Positions 43,988 to 51,947 of a stretch of DNA of 64,000 nt are shown in pieces. Each line of letters begins with the position of its first letter. Within the stretch, counting starts at the first letter, position 1. Made by a program: the position numbers and the translations under genes. The notes under the pieces are model-generated. The model worked only from the letters and a program-made list of their open reading frames with translations, was not told the DNA's origin and did no database searches. Where the stretch lies: contig NZ_SUMB01000002.1 of the NCBI RefSeq assembly GCF_005048155.1, positions 868,001 through 932,000 on the forward strand, read 5' to 3'. Origin of the DNA: Streptomyces piniterrae. GTDB lineage: Bacteria; Actinomycetota; Actinomycetes; Streptomycetales; Streptomycetaceae.

Positions 43988-44548
43988 GTGAGCGACATCG
44001 ACGACGCCCTCGAACGTGCCGACCACGAGGCCTTCACCCGCGAACCACCCAAGTCAACTCAAAAACGTGTCGAGTTCCTGCTGCACCAGCTCAAAACCAC
44101 CCGGGCCGTGGCCGACCTCCTCTCCGTCAGCCAGCGCTCCGTCGAGCGCTATCTCAAGGCCCAACGCAAAACCCCACCAAAAGCCATCGCCGACCGGATC
44201 GAGACCGAAGTCCGGCGCCGCTGGCAACCCCGCGTACGCCAACGCCGTCGCCGACAAGCCGCCACCAGCACCGGCCTGACCGTGGAAACCCGCGCACGCT
44301 TCGGCTACACCGCCCCGATCGGCACCACCGACGATCCCCGGCAGCGGCGCCTGACCGTGCACCTTCCCCCCGAGTACGCCGACCGCCTGTTCCAGGCCCA
44401 GCAGCAGGGCGCCAACGAGCAACGACTCCGTGAAATCATCGCCGAGGGACTCCAGGAGATGTACTTCAAGGACGGCGGACGACGCGCGCAGGGCCTCGAT
44501 GTGGAGATCACCGATATCGACTACCTCGATATCTCCTATGCGCCGTGA
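43988..44548 (+). CDS. tpg: Telomere terminal protein Tpg
   Basis: 186 residues from GTG 43988; GTG 43982 also fits. With the chosen start the sequence APIGTTDDPRQR places a Thr at residue 114, the position reported to bond covalently to the telomere 5' end in S. coelicolor Tpg, which supports this start. A helix-turn-helix is at about 36-60 (TTRAVADLLSVSQRSVERYL). The tail DGGRRAQGLDVEITDIDYLD is characteristic of Tpg proteins. Overlaps or abuts tap, so the two are co-translated. Its presence implies a linear replicon end, usually within some hundred kb of the gene. Confidence 0.92.
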   Translation: MSDIDDALERADHEAFTREPPKSTQKRVEFLLHQLKTTRAVADLLSVSQRSVERYLKAQRKTPPKAIADRIETEVRRRWQPRVRQRRRRQAATSTGLTVETRARFGYTAPIGTTDDPRQRRLTVHLPPEYADRLFQAQQQGANEQRLREIIAEGLQEMYFKDGGRRAQGLDVEITDIDYLDISYAP

Positions 44549-44587
44549 GTCACATCCCGTCGCCCCGGACACACGGCGGGGGAGACG

Positions 44588-45256
44588 TCAGCTGCGGCCC
44601 GGCTCCTGCGCGGCCTCGCGACTGAACGCTCCGGAGCGACCGAACGCGTCGGAGCGACCGAATGCTCCGGAGGCCGCCGACCAGTAGGCGGCCTCCGCGC
44701 TGGTTTCCGTCAGCCGTGCGTCGATCGGCCGGCGCATGACCATGAGCCGGTAACAGAAGGCGGCGCTCAACGAGTCGATCACCTCGGTTGCGTCCGTATC
44801 GGGCGGAACCTGGCCGCGGGCGACGGCCCGATGCACGATCTCGGTGGCCTGACCGGTCCAGCCCAGGAAGGAGTCCCGCAGGACCTCGGCGGCCGGCTCG
44901 TCGTGCACGGCCGCAGCGACCATTCCCTCGATCAGGTTCCGATTGCCCGCATCGGCATGGAACCCGGCGATGGCCAGGGCCAGTTCCCTCAGATCGCTTC
45001 TGAGGTCCCCGGTGTCCGGCACGGGCAGCGTCTCCGACATCTCCTTCAACACCTCGGCGACCACGGCCTCCACGGTGTGCCACCGGCGGCGGATGGTCGA
45101 GACGTGCACCCCCGAACGATCCGTCAGCGCTCTCATCGTCAGCGCGCTGTAGCCGCCCTCTTCCAGGATCGCCGACGCCGCGTCCAGGACGGCCGTACGG
45201 GTCCGGGACGTGCGTCCTCCGGGCCGCACGGTTCCGTGCGGCGGCCTGCTACTCAC
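44588..45256 (-). CDS. TetR-family regulator
   Basis: 222 residues, GTG 45256. Helix-turn-helix at residues 18-64: TRTAVLDAASAILEEGGYSA, LTMRALTDRSGVHVSTIRRR and WHTVEAVVAEVL. The last 30 residues contain a short repeat FGRSDAFGRSGAF, encoded by an 18-bp tandem repeat at about 44630-44665, probably recent slippage. It converges on tpg. The target gene is not obvious; no divergent partner lies beyond the 250-bp gap. Confidence 0.8.
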   Translation of the reverse strand: MSSRPPHGTVRPGGRTSRTRTAVLDAASAILEEGGYSALTMRALTDRSGVHVSTIRRRWHTVEAVVAEVLKEMSETLPVPDTGDLRSDLRELALAIAGFHADAGNRNLIEGMVAAAVHDEPAAEVLRDSFLGWTGQATEIVHRAVARGQVPPDTDATEVIDSLSAAFCYRLMVMRRPIDARLTETSAEAAYWSAASGAFGRSDAFGRSGAFSREAAQEPGRS

Positions 45257-45450
45257 ATCAACCTACTCACATCAACACCTTACGTCCCGAAGTCACTGAC
45301 CTTAACGCGCCGATGCGCGCATTAGTGTTAGTGTGACATCCGCACCACCTCCCCGAGAAGGCGCAACGCGGGCCTCTGCGCAGGCATGTAGCCATCGCCG
45401 ACCACCCGTCGCCCTCTCGGGTGCCGAGTCGATCTGACACCTGAGGGTCA

Positions 45451-45501
45451 CCGGTGTGCCTGTGCCACGACGACGGGGGTGTTGTGGCACAGGCACACCG
45501 G
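45451..45501. terminator. Perfect 18-bp stem-loop
   Basis: CCGGTGTGCCTGTGCCAC (45451-45468) pairs perfectly with GTGGCACAGGCACACCGG (45484-45501) around a 15-nt loop. It sits just past the end of the MerR gene (minus strand, stop at 45508) and should terminate that transcript. Confidence 0.78.
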
Positions 45502-45507
45502 GACACC

Positions 45508-45930
45508 TCAGTCAGCGGCTGGCTCCGGCGGCCGGCTGTGGTGGTCCGGCGTCTCCTTGTTCCCTGCGTGCTGGTAGTCGAGCACCGCATCGAGATACTC
45601 GCCGATAGCGTCCCGGTTGCGCGTCAGACACCGGATGCGCTCGCTCATACGGTCCTGCTCATGCCGCAGCGTGGCGAGCATCTGCGGTGTGGCGTCGGGA
45701 AAGTAGATGGTCCGGGGTTTGTCGAGGCAGGGCAGGATCTGCTTGATGATCCGGGTCGGCAGCCCGGCGTCGAGCAACCCCCGGATCTGCAGGACCCGAT
45801 CGACGAAACGCTCGTCATACTCCCGGTAGCCGTTCGCGGCGCGGTCGGCGGCGATCAGCCCCTGTTCCTCGTAGTAGCGCAGCAGCCGGCGCGGTGTACC
45901 CGTGCGCTCCGACAGCTCCCCGATCCGCAT
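45508..45930 (-). CDS. MerR-family transcriptional regulator
   Basis: 140 residues, ATG 45930. The N-terminal winged helix-turn-helix (MRIGELSERTGTPRRLLRYY, EEQGLIAADRAANGYREYDE) is classical MerR, followed by a dimerisation coiled coil (about 75-118). There is no cysteine pair typical of metal sensors, only one Cys (LPCLDKP), so it probably senses an organic signal. The divergent deacetylase-family gene has a MerR-type promoter with a perfect dyad in the spacer (45974-45995), so that gene is its likely target. Confidence 0.88.
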   Translation of the reverse strand: MRIGELSERTGTPRRLLRYYEEQGLIAADRAANGYREYDERFVDRVLQIRGLLDAGLPTRIIKQILPCLDKPRTIYFPDATPQMLATLRHEQDRMSERIRCLTRNRDAIGEYLDAVLDYQHAGNKETPDHHSRPPEPAAD

Positions 45931-45970
45931 GCCTCACACCTCACACAAACTCACTTCGGACCTTGTCGCC

Positions 45971-45995
45971 TTGACCTTCACATCAATGTGAAGGT
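45971..45995 (+). promoter_or_regulatory. MerR-type promoter dyad
   Basis: ACCTTCACA (45974-45982), TCAA, TGTGAAGGT (45987-45995) is a perfect dyad that overlaps a -35-like TTGACC (45971-45976). A -10-like element would follow at about 45996-46003 with the overlong spacer typical of MerR activation. It lies about 50 bp upstream of the deacetylase ATG. Confidence 0.75.
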
Positions 45996-46046
45996 TTCAG
46001 GATATCCCTCGTACGCAACCGCACCGCCCACGCGAGGTGAGTTCTG

Positions 46047-46910
46047 ATGGACAACCGGCTCTTCGACTACAGCCCCATCGTCGAGCGCGCGCCGCTCCAC
46101 TGGCCCGACGGCGCCCGGGTCGCCTTCTATGTCGGACTGAACGTCGAGCACTACCGGATCGATCGCCCTTCGACGAGCACGTTCCCGGGTACCACCCACC
46201 TGACGCCGGACCCGCTGAATTACGGATGGCGCGACTACGGCCCCCGCGTCGGCTTCTGGCGCCTGATCAAAGCCCTGGACCGGCACCGCATCCGCGCCAG
46301 CGTCCTCCTCAACTCCGATGTCGCCGACCGCTATCCGCAGATCATCCAGGCCGGCCGGGACCGGGACTGGGCATGGCTGGCCCACGGCAAGAACAACTCC
46401 ATTTTCCAGCCCGACGTGGCACCCGACGAGGAACGTGCCTATCTCACCGAGGTCGTCGACACCATCGAAAAGGCCACCGGGAAGCGCCCGCGGGGCTGGA
46501 TGGGGCCGGCACTCACCGAGTCCTTCCGCACGCCGGAACTCCTCGCCGAGCTCGGTCTGAGTTATGTCCTCGACTGGACCAACGACGACCAGCCCTACAC
46601 GCTGAACGTCCCCGGGATGCTGAGCGTCCCGTACTCCGTCGAGCTGAACGACATCGGCCTGTTCGTCGGCAAGCGTCTCAGCGGCCCGGACTTCGTCCAG
46701 ATCGTCAAGGACCAGCTGGACCAGCTTTACGAGGACGCGGCGGACGGCGGGCGTGTGATGGCGCTGGCCCTGCACCCGTTCGTCATCGGCCAGGCCTTCC
46801 GGCACAGGTATCTGGACGAGGCCCTGACGTACGTGGCCGAGCATCCCGGCGTATGGCTGACTACCAGTGACGAGATCGCCGACCATTACGTACGGACGGT
46901 CGGTCAGTAG
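46047..46910 (+). CDS. Polysaccharide-deacetylase-family protein (PuuE/allantoinase-like)
   Basis: 287 residues; GCGAGGTGAG precedes ATG 46047. NodB-homology fold: VAFYVGLNVEHYRID near the N-terminus, VLLNSDVADRYPQII, WLAHGKNNSIF in place of the usual catalytic His pair, MGPALTESFRTPELLAELG and ALALHPFVIGQAFRH. The N-terminal TFPGTTHLTPDPLNYGWRDY is shared with the cytoplasmic PuuE/CDA1-like subgroup that acts on small amides rather than chitin. Probably controlled by the divergent MerR. Substrate not assignable. Confidence 0.82.
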   Translation: MDNRLFDYSPIVERAPLHWPDGARVAFYVGLNVEHYRIDRPSTSTFPGTTHLTPDPLNYGWRDYGPRVGFWRLIKALDRHRIRASVLLNSDVADRYPQIIQAGRDRDWAWLAHGKNNSIFQPDVAPDEERAYLTEVVDTIEKATGKRPRGWMGPALTESFRTPELLAELGLSYVLDWTNDDQPYTLNVPGMLSVPYSVELNDIGLFVGKRLSGPDFVQIVKDQLDQLYEDAADGGRVMALALHPFVIGQAFRHRYLDEALTYVAEHPGVWLTTSDEIADHYVRTVGQ

Positions 46911-47089
46911 GTGTGGTGTGAAGGAGTCGTCTCGTCTTCATTCGGCTGACGGCCCCGTCGGGGAGACGTTCCGGACCCCCATGTCCACAAGCGGATGGTT
47001 CCGCTCTAGGATCGTGCTCCTGCACGATGCCTGGCTTATGGGGCTGTCCGCCCGGCCGGGCACCGGAACACTTCAAAACGGGGGAAGAC

Positions 47090-47674
47090 ATGCACACGTG
47101 GGCTCGTACCGTTCCGGCGACGATGGGCGCCGTGGCGCTGGCTGTCGCGCTGACCGGTTGCGGCAACTTGGGTCCGGGGAAGGGCTCCGGCTCCCCCTCA
47201 CCGGAGACCAAGACGGCCTACCAGCTGGGTGAGGCCAGCCCGCCGCAGAAAAGTCACATGCAGAAGACCGCGAACAGCACGTTCACGGTCACGCCCACCA
47301 AGGTGCAGACCGGAACAAAGGCCGACATGGACAACTCCGGCCTGGAGAAGAAGAAGGGTGAGAAGCCCACGATTCCCGTGTACGTGTGGTCCACCCTCAC
47401 TCACAAGAGCGGCCAGGCCCTGGACATCAATGACATGGACAGCGACCTGATCGTCAGAACGAACGGGGGCCAGCGCACCCGCGCCCTCATCGTCATCATG
47501 GGCGACGCCAAGTGGCCGAACTGCCCGGCACCCGACAGCGAAAAGAAGCTGAGTGCGGGGCAGTCGGAGAAGATCTGCACGGCCTTCCTCATCCCCGAGG
47601 GCCAGAAGGCCGCCGCGGTCGAACTGAGTCAGGGCTTCCAGGCGGCGCCGCTGGAGTGGCCGGTCAAGAATTGA
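47090..47674 (+). CDS. Putative lipoprotein
   Basis: 194 residues, ATG 47090 with GGGGGAAGAC upstream. Lipobox ALTGC at residues 20-24 after a hydrophobic segment predicts lipid anchoring outside the membrane. A Ser/Pro-rich linker leads to a beta-rich domain (TFTVTPTKVQTGTKADM, IPVYVWSTLTHKSGQALDI) of about 130 residues with one disulfide candidate pair (NCPAPD and ICTAF). This is a common Streptomyces lipoprotein type of unknown role. Confidence 0.72.
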   Translation: MHTWARTVPATMGAVALAVALTGCGNLGPGKGSGSPSPETKTAYQLGEASPPQKSHMQKTANSTFTVTPTKVQTGTKADMDNSGLEKKKGEKPTIPVYVWSTLTHKSGQALDINDMDSDLIVRTNGGQRTRALIVIMGDAKWPNCPAPDSEKKLSAGQSEKICTAFLIPEGQKAAAVELSQGFQAAPLEWPVKN

Positions 47675-47823
47675 AACGCCCGGCCGGCGGGCCGGCTGAT
47701 TCCGGGGTCGGGCTGTGGGCAGGACCAGCGGCCGTTGGCGGCACCGCCGCTCGGCGGCCGCTGTCCTCTCGGCCCGTCTCCCGCCCTCAGCCCATCGCCC
47801 GTCCCCAGCCGACCGTCGGCCGG

Positions 47824-48738
47824 CTAGAAGTTGCCGTAATTGACCTGCCAGGTGGGCAGGCCCATTCGCCGCCAGACAGCGACGACGCGGTCGCGGTCGT
47901 CCAGGGAGACGCGCACCGCGAAGCGCCGACGCACATGCCGATCGAAGAGTTCGGCCTTCACCACGTCGTCACGGCGGCCGTCGCCTGCGGCGCGCATCCA
48001 CAGTTCGTCGTAGGGCACCTCGTGGTGACGCAGCCACGCTTCCGTCTTCTCACGGTGCTCCTCACCACGGCCCGAGAGCAGCACGATCACATCGCCGTCC
48101 GCGCGCCGGAAAGAGCACAGCGCTCCCCGTACGGAGGCGTTGAGCAGGTCCTCGTCGCAGTGGGAGAAGTCGTAGGGACCCCGCTCGCCCCTGATGGCCA
48201 GCGTGCCGTCGATGTCGCACATCACCGCGGCCGGCAGCGCGAGGTCGGCGACATACGGTTCGACCGTGGGCTCGTCGTTCAGCCATGCCTCGGTGAGCCG
48301 CCAGCCGCCCTTCGCGGCCTTCACGTGCTTGTCGGCGAGGATCCGGATGATCTCCTCGCCGACCGACCGGTCCCGGTCGGCGTCGCGCCGTATGCACTCC
48401 TCCACCGGCACGTCGGTGAAGTCGTGCACGACAAACGTGGCCTGTCCGGCCACCGCGGCCTTCAGGCGCTTGGGGATGTGGGACGTCAGATGAGTGTTGT
48501 CCACGACAACGTCGAACCCGTCGTCAACCGCCGCCCGAACCGCCGCGTCCTGGATCGCCAATACGGTCTGCTCGTGCGCGTGCGACCGGCCACGCTCGGG
48601 CGCCGGGACGTCGAGCATCGCTCGCAGGTCGTCGAGATTGACCCGGCGCATCCGGCCCTCGGACTCCGCCTGCAATTTGCGCGCGGCGGTCGTCTTCCCG
48701 GAGGCCGGGAGCCCCGTCATGACGTGTACTACGGGCAC
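47824..48738 (-). CDS. pnkP: T4-type polynucleotide kinase-phosphatase (RNA end healing)
   Basis: 304 residues, GTG 48738 only two bases after the ligase stop, with GGAG upstream. N-terminal P-loop kinase: MTGLPASGKTT (7-17), with DNTHL at residues 80-84 as the lid/acceptor region. C-terminal HAD phosphatase: CDIDGTLAI with Asp175/Asp177, and LLSGRGEEHREKTEAWL. The domain order matches phage T4 Pnkp, which heals 2',3'-cyclic phosphate/5'-OH RNA breaks made by anticodon nucleases. Co-translated with the Rnl1-type ligase, so the pair forms a complete RNA repair pathway. Confidence 0.88.
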   Translation of the reverse strand: MPVVHVMTGLPASGKTTAARKLQAESEGRMRRVNLDDLRAMLDVPAPERGRSHAHEQTVLAIQDAAVRAAVDDGFDVVVDNTHLTSHIPKRLKAAVAGQATFVVHDFTDVPVEECIRRDADRDRSVGEEIIRILADKHVKAAKGGWRLTEAWLNDEPTVEPYVADLALPAAVMCDIDGTLAIRGERGPYDFSHCDEDLLNASVRGALCSFRRADGDVIVLLSGRGEEHREKTEAWLRHHEVPYDELWMRAAGDGRRDDVVKAELFDRHVRRRFAVRVSLDDRDRVVAVWRRMGLPTWQVNYGNF

Positions 48739-48740
48739 GG

Positions 48741-49952
48741 TCAGTTCTCCTCGTCGGTCTTGAACGGGTCGGCCGCTTCCGGCCGGACGGAACGGTATGT
48801 CGTGAGCTCCGTGGGGCGCCCGTCCAGGCGCTGGAACATGGCGGGACGGACGGCGGCGGCATCCGGCAGTGCCTGTACGGCGCGGGCGAAGGCGCCGCGG
48901 TCGGCGGCGAGATGGGCGACGGACCGGAACGCCTCGTCGATCGCACGCTCGCGGTCGGCCACGCCCTTCTCGATCCGCGTGATCACCTCGCGCACCCAGA
49001 CGTCGAACTCGTCGGGCACCTGCTCCAGCAGCGCGTCCAACGGCCTGCCGCCGGACGACTCGATGTCCGCCACCGAGGAGCCCAGCGCCTGTGCCACCTG
49101 CTTCGCGGGCAGACCGGCGAAACGCTGGATGCCGTGGCTGCGCCAGATGTCCCGCTCGGTGACACCGGTGAGCACCTTGTGGAGCCGTATGTACTCGGAG
49201 AGCTTGGCCTTCGCCCGTATGCCCGAGGCGAAGCGCAGGACAAAGCCCTCCGCGTCGGTGCCCGTGGCGGTCCGGCCGCCCGGCAGCTGGTTGGACTCGG
49301 TCAGGCCCAGCAGTTCGTCGAGCGGCATGGCGGGCCAGACCGTCACGACCGAACCGATGCCCTTCCAGCCGGCCGCGGCTTCGGCCAGGGGGATTTCCCT
49401 GCCGTCCATGCCCAACGCGGCGAAGAGCACCAGGTCCCGGCGGTCGCCGTAGTCGACGACTATCCGGTTCTGGGGGTACAGGATCTCCGCAAGGTAGGTC
49501 ACTCCCGGAACCAGGGCAGAGGTGTCCCGGCCGTCCAGCAGGCGCTGGGCCCAGGTGGCCTGGGTGCTGATGAACGATCCCTTGGACGCGACCCGCCACC
49601 GGCCGGCGTAGTGGAAGATCACCGCGAGGCTGCCGTCGACCTTGTCGTACACCTCGAACGGCTCGTCCGGCAGAGCGGGCGCGTACGGCTGACCGGCCTC
49701 GTGCTCGCCGACGTTGAAGAACTTCGGCAGCGGCAACGCCACTATCTCGCCCGTGACATCGTCGGCGACCAGCCCTCGACAGCGCGTGGTCACCTGGTTC
49801 CACACGCGCTCGTACTGGCACCTCCTGGTGTACGTGTAGAGCGAGAGCGGCAGTTCGGGGTGCGACTTGCGGGTGACGTGCCCGGCGTCGAGAGCCGACG
49901 CCAACTCCTCGGGCGGCAGCAGCTCGTGCAGAGTCAGGTACGCCTGGCTCAT
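48741..49952 (-). CDS. rnl: T4 Rnl1-type RNA ligase
   Basis: 403 residues from ATG 49952 (AGGAGGAACAC upstream). Nucleotidyltransferase motif I is YDKVDGSLAV, with Lys104 as the AMP-accepting lysine (Lys99 in T4 Rnl1). The family-specific LPLPKFFNVGEHEAGQ precedes it. Motif IV is TDAEGFVLRF and motif V AKAKLSEYIRLHK. TRCRGLVADD supplies the conserved Arg. The C-terminal 110 residues are helical and would recognise RNA. With Pnkp it seals RNAs cut in the anticodon loop. First gene of the two-gene operon. Confidence 0.9.
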   Translation of the reverse strand: MSQAYLTLHELLPPEELASALDAGHVTRKSHPELPLSLYTYTRRCQYERVWNQVTTRCRGLVADDVTGEIVALPLPKFFNVGEHEAGQPYAPALPDEPFEVYDKVDGSLAVIFHYAGRWRVASKGSFISTQATWAQRLLDGRDTSALVPGVTYLAEILYPQNRIVVDYGDRRDLVLFAALGMDGREIPLAEAAAGWKGIGSVVTVWPAMPLDELLGLTESNQLPGGRTATGTDAEGFVLRFASGIRAKAKLSEYIRLHKVLTGVTERDIWRSHGIQRFAGLPAKQVAQALGSSVADIESSGGRPLDALLEQVPDEFDVWVREVITRIEKGVADRERAIDEAFRSVAHLAADRGAFARAVQALPDAAAVRPAMFQRLDGRPTELTTYRSVRPEAADPFKTDEEN

Positions 49953-50335
49953 GTGTTCCTCCTGGTAGCGGGCCTTGATTGTCACCTGCGGGGGGTGCGG
50001 GGGAGTACCGAATTAGCGGCGGGGGCGACACCCCCGGCCGTGGGAGGTCAGAGTTCCCCGGCGGCATCTGGGACGCACCGAGCACCCGGGAGGAGTTCGT
50101 CAGGCAACCGCTGGCGGCGCTCGGCCGAGCCCGCGCCGCCAGGTCCGGCGCCGGGCCCGGTGTCGGGCTGCTTCTCCGTGATCAGGGCACGTGCCGCATG
50201 CCGCGGCATCTGAGCGCGCCCGATCGACCTCGAACAAGGTTGTTGATTCGTAATCTATTCCGGCACAACCTTCTGTACGGCCGGTCTGTCACACCCCAGA
50301 ACGATCGATCATCCTCGCTCTTCTGGGAGACACTG
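49953..50335. other. Divergent intergenic region
   Basis: Between the RNA ligase gene (minus) and the FG-GAP protein gene (plus). GC-poor patch at 50230-50320. I see no strong dyad or ORF; it must hold both promoters. Confidence 0.4.
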
Positions 50336-51760
50336 TTGCGCATAAGAACCATCGCAGCGATCGCCACGGTGACGGGCCTGGCCGCCACGGGCCTGACACT
50401 GCCGCTTGCGGGGCCCGCCGAGGCCGCCCCGACCACGCGTGCCGACTTCAATGGCGACGGCTATGACGACGTTGCGGTCGGTATGCCGAAGGCGACCGTG
50501 GACGGCAAGGCCAAGGCGGGGTATGTGAACGTGCTGTGGGGCAGCGCGAACGGTCCGGCCAAGTCCACCGTCGTCAGCCAGTCCACCACCGGGGTGCCGG
50601 GCACCTCCGAGGCCGGCGACCTGTTCGGTACGGCCGTGGCCATCTCCGACCTCAACGGTGACGGCTACAGCGACCTGGCCGTCTCCGCCTCGGGCGAGTC
50701 CCTCACCAGCTCCACCACCGAGCACCATGGCACCGTCACGGTGGTGTGGGGTTCCGCGTCCGGCTTCACCAAGGGCGGCCTCACCGCCGCCAAGGGCGAC
50801 TCGGAGTTCTCCAAGCTCGGCGGGAAGATCGCGGCCGGCGACTTCGACCACGACGGTGACCAGGACCTGGCTCTGAGCGCCTCCGGTGAGGAGGGTGGCA
50901 GTACGCGGATGCGTCCGGGCCCGTTCACCTCGGGCTCGTCGACCAGCACCCAGCTCGTCGACGGGTACGCCTTCGGTGGCGCCCGTGCCCTGGCCGCCGG
51001 TGACTTCGACGGCAACGGCACGGACGACTTGGCGGTCACCTTCAAGGGCGTGGAAAGCTCCGGTACCCGTGTCTACAGCCGGACCTCGGGCGCCTGGTCG
51101 ACCACGTGGAGCACCAGCGACTACGGCAGCGCGATCGCCACCGGCGACTTCGACGGCGACCACACGGCGGACCTGGCCATCGGCCTGGTCCAGCCCAACC
51201 CGGAGGCCGACGGCACCTTTTGCGAGGACCGCCTCGGCGGTGCGATCGCGGTCGTCTACGGCAAGGAGGGCACCACGCTGGGCGGCAATGTCGCCTGCAC
51301 CACGCAGTCCTCGCCGTACGTCGGCGGCACCGCCGAGGCCGAGGACGACTTCGGCGCGTCCCTGTCGGTGGCCAACCTCGACCGGGACAACATCGATGAA
51401 CTCATCGTCGGTGTCGGCCACGAGGCCGTCGGCTCGAAGACGAACGCGGGCTCCTATCTGTGGCTCGCCGCGAGCCACACCGGTGTGATGACCGGCCCCT
51501 CCTTCAGCCAGGACTCGGCCGGCGTGCCCGGCACCGCCGAGACGGGCGACCTCTTCGGCGCGGCCGTCTCGACCGGGGACTACAACGGTGATACCTACCC
51601 GGACATCGCGATCGGCGCCCCCGGCGAGAACAGCAAGTCGGGCGGCGTCTGGTTCGACCCGTCCAGTGAGGAGGGCACCCCGCCCCCGATCACCGCGGTG
51701 ACCCCTGCCGGTCTGGGGCTCAATGGCGCGGTTGAGTACGGCGGCGTACTGGGCCGCTAG
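50336..51760 (+). CDS. Secreted FG-GAP/integrin-like beta-propeller protein
   Basis: 474 residues if it starts at TTG 50336, with GGGAGA 5 nt upstream; no ATG or GTG start fits the signal. Signal peptide LRIRTIAAIATVTGLAATGL, cleavage near GPAEAAP. About seven FG-GAP repeats follow, each with a calcium loop such as DFNGDGYDD, DLNGDGYSD, DFDHDGDQD, DFDGNGTDD and DYNGDTYPD and a GxxFG-type strand (GDLFGTAVA). These fold as a seven-bladed propeller used for adhesion or binding. Extracellular. Confidence 0.85.
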   Translation: MRIRTIAAIATVTGLAATGLTLPLAGPAEAAPTTRADFNGDGYDDVAVGMPKATVDGKAKAGYVNVLWGSANGPAKSTVVSQSTTGVPGTSEAGDLFGTAVAISDLNGDGYSDLAVSASGESLTSSTTEHHGTVTVVWGSASGFTKGGLTAAKGDSEFSKLGGKIAAGDFDHDGDQDLALSASGEEGGSTRMRPGPFTSGSSTSTQLVDGYAFGGARALAAGDFDGNGTDDLAVTFKGVESSGTRVYSRTSGAWSTTWSTSDYGSAIATGDFDGDHTADLAIGLVQPNPEADGTFCEDRLGGAIAVVYGKEGTTLGGNVACTTQSSPYVGGTAEAEDDFGASLSVANLDRDNIDELIVGVGHEAVGSKTNAGSYLWLAASHTGVMTGPSFSQDSAGVPGTAETGDLFGAAVSTGDYNGDTYPDIAIGAPGENSKSGGVWFDPSSEEGTPPPITAVTPAGLGLNGAVEYGGVLGR

Positions 51761-51905
51761 GCGACCGGACCGGGGCCGCTGGCCTTTTGCTGGCGTGCCC
51801 CCGCAAGCCGTCCCAAGCCGCTGCGTGCCAGCTGCCAGCTGCGAGCTGCGTGCTGTGAGTTGCCGGGTGGTGGTTTTGCCTGGGTGGGTTCGCCGGCCTG
51901 TGTTG

Positions 51906-51938
51906 ACTGCCCCCGCCGGTCAGACCGGCGGGGGCAGT
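51906..51938. terminator. Perfect 15-bp bidirectional terminator
   Basis: ACTGCCCCCGCCGGT pairs with ACCGGCGGGGGCAGT around a CAG loop, located between the convergent FG-GAP gene and the vWA gene. A T-rich flank on each side (TTGACT on the left, TTCAGG on the right) fits termination in both directions. Confidence 0.82.
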
Positions 51939-51947
51939 TCAGGTGTG

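Noticed and set aside
47824..50085. Single 753-codon minus-strand protein joining the ligase region and Pnkp
   Set aside because: The upstream 450 codons are the ligase gene in the wrong frame; GTG 48738 with GGAG gives a normal-length Pnkp.
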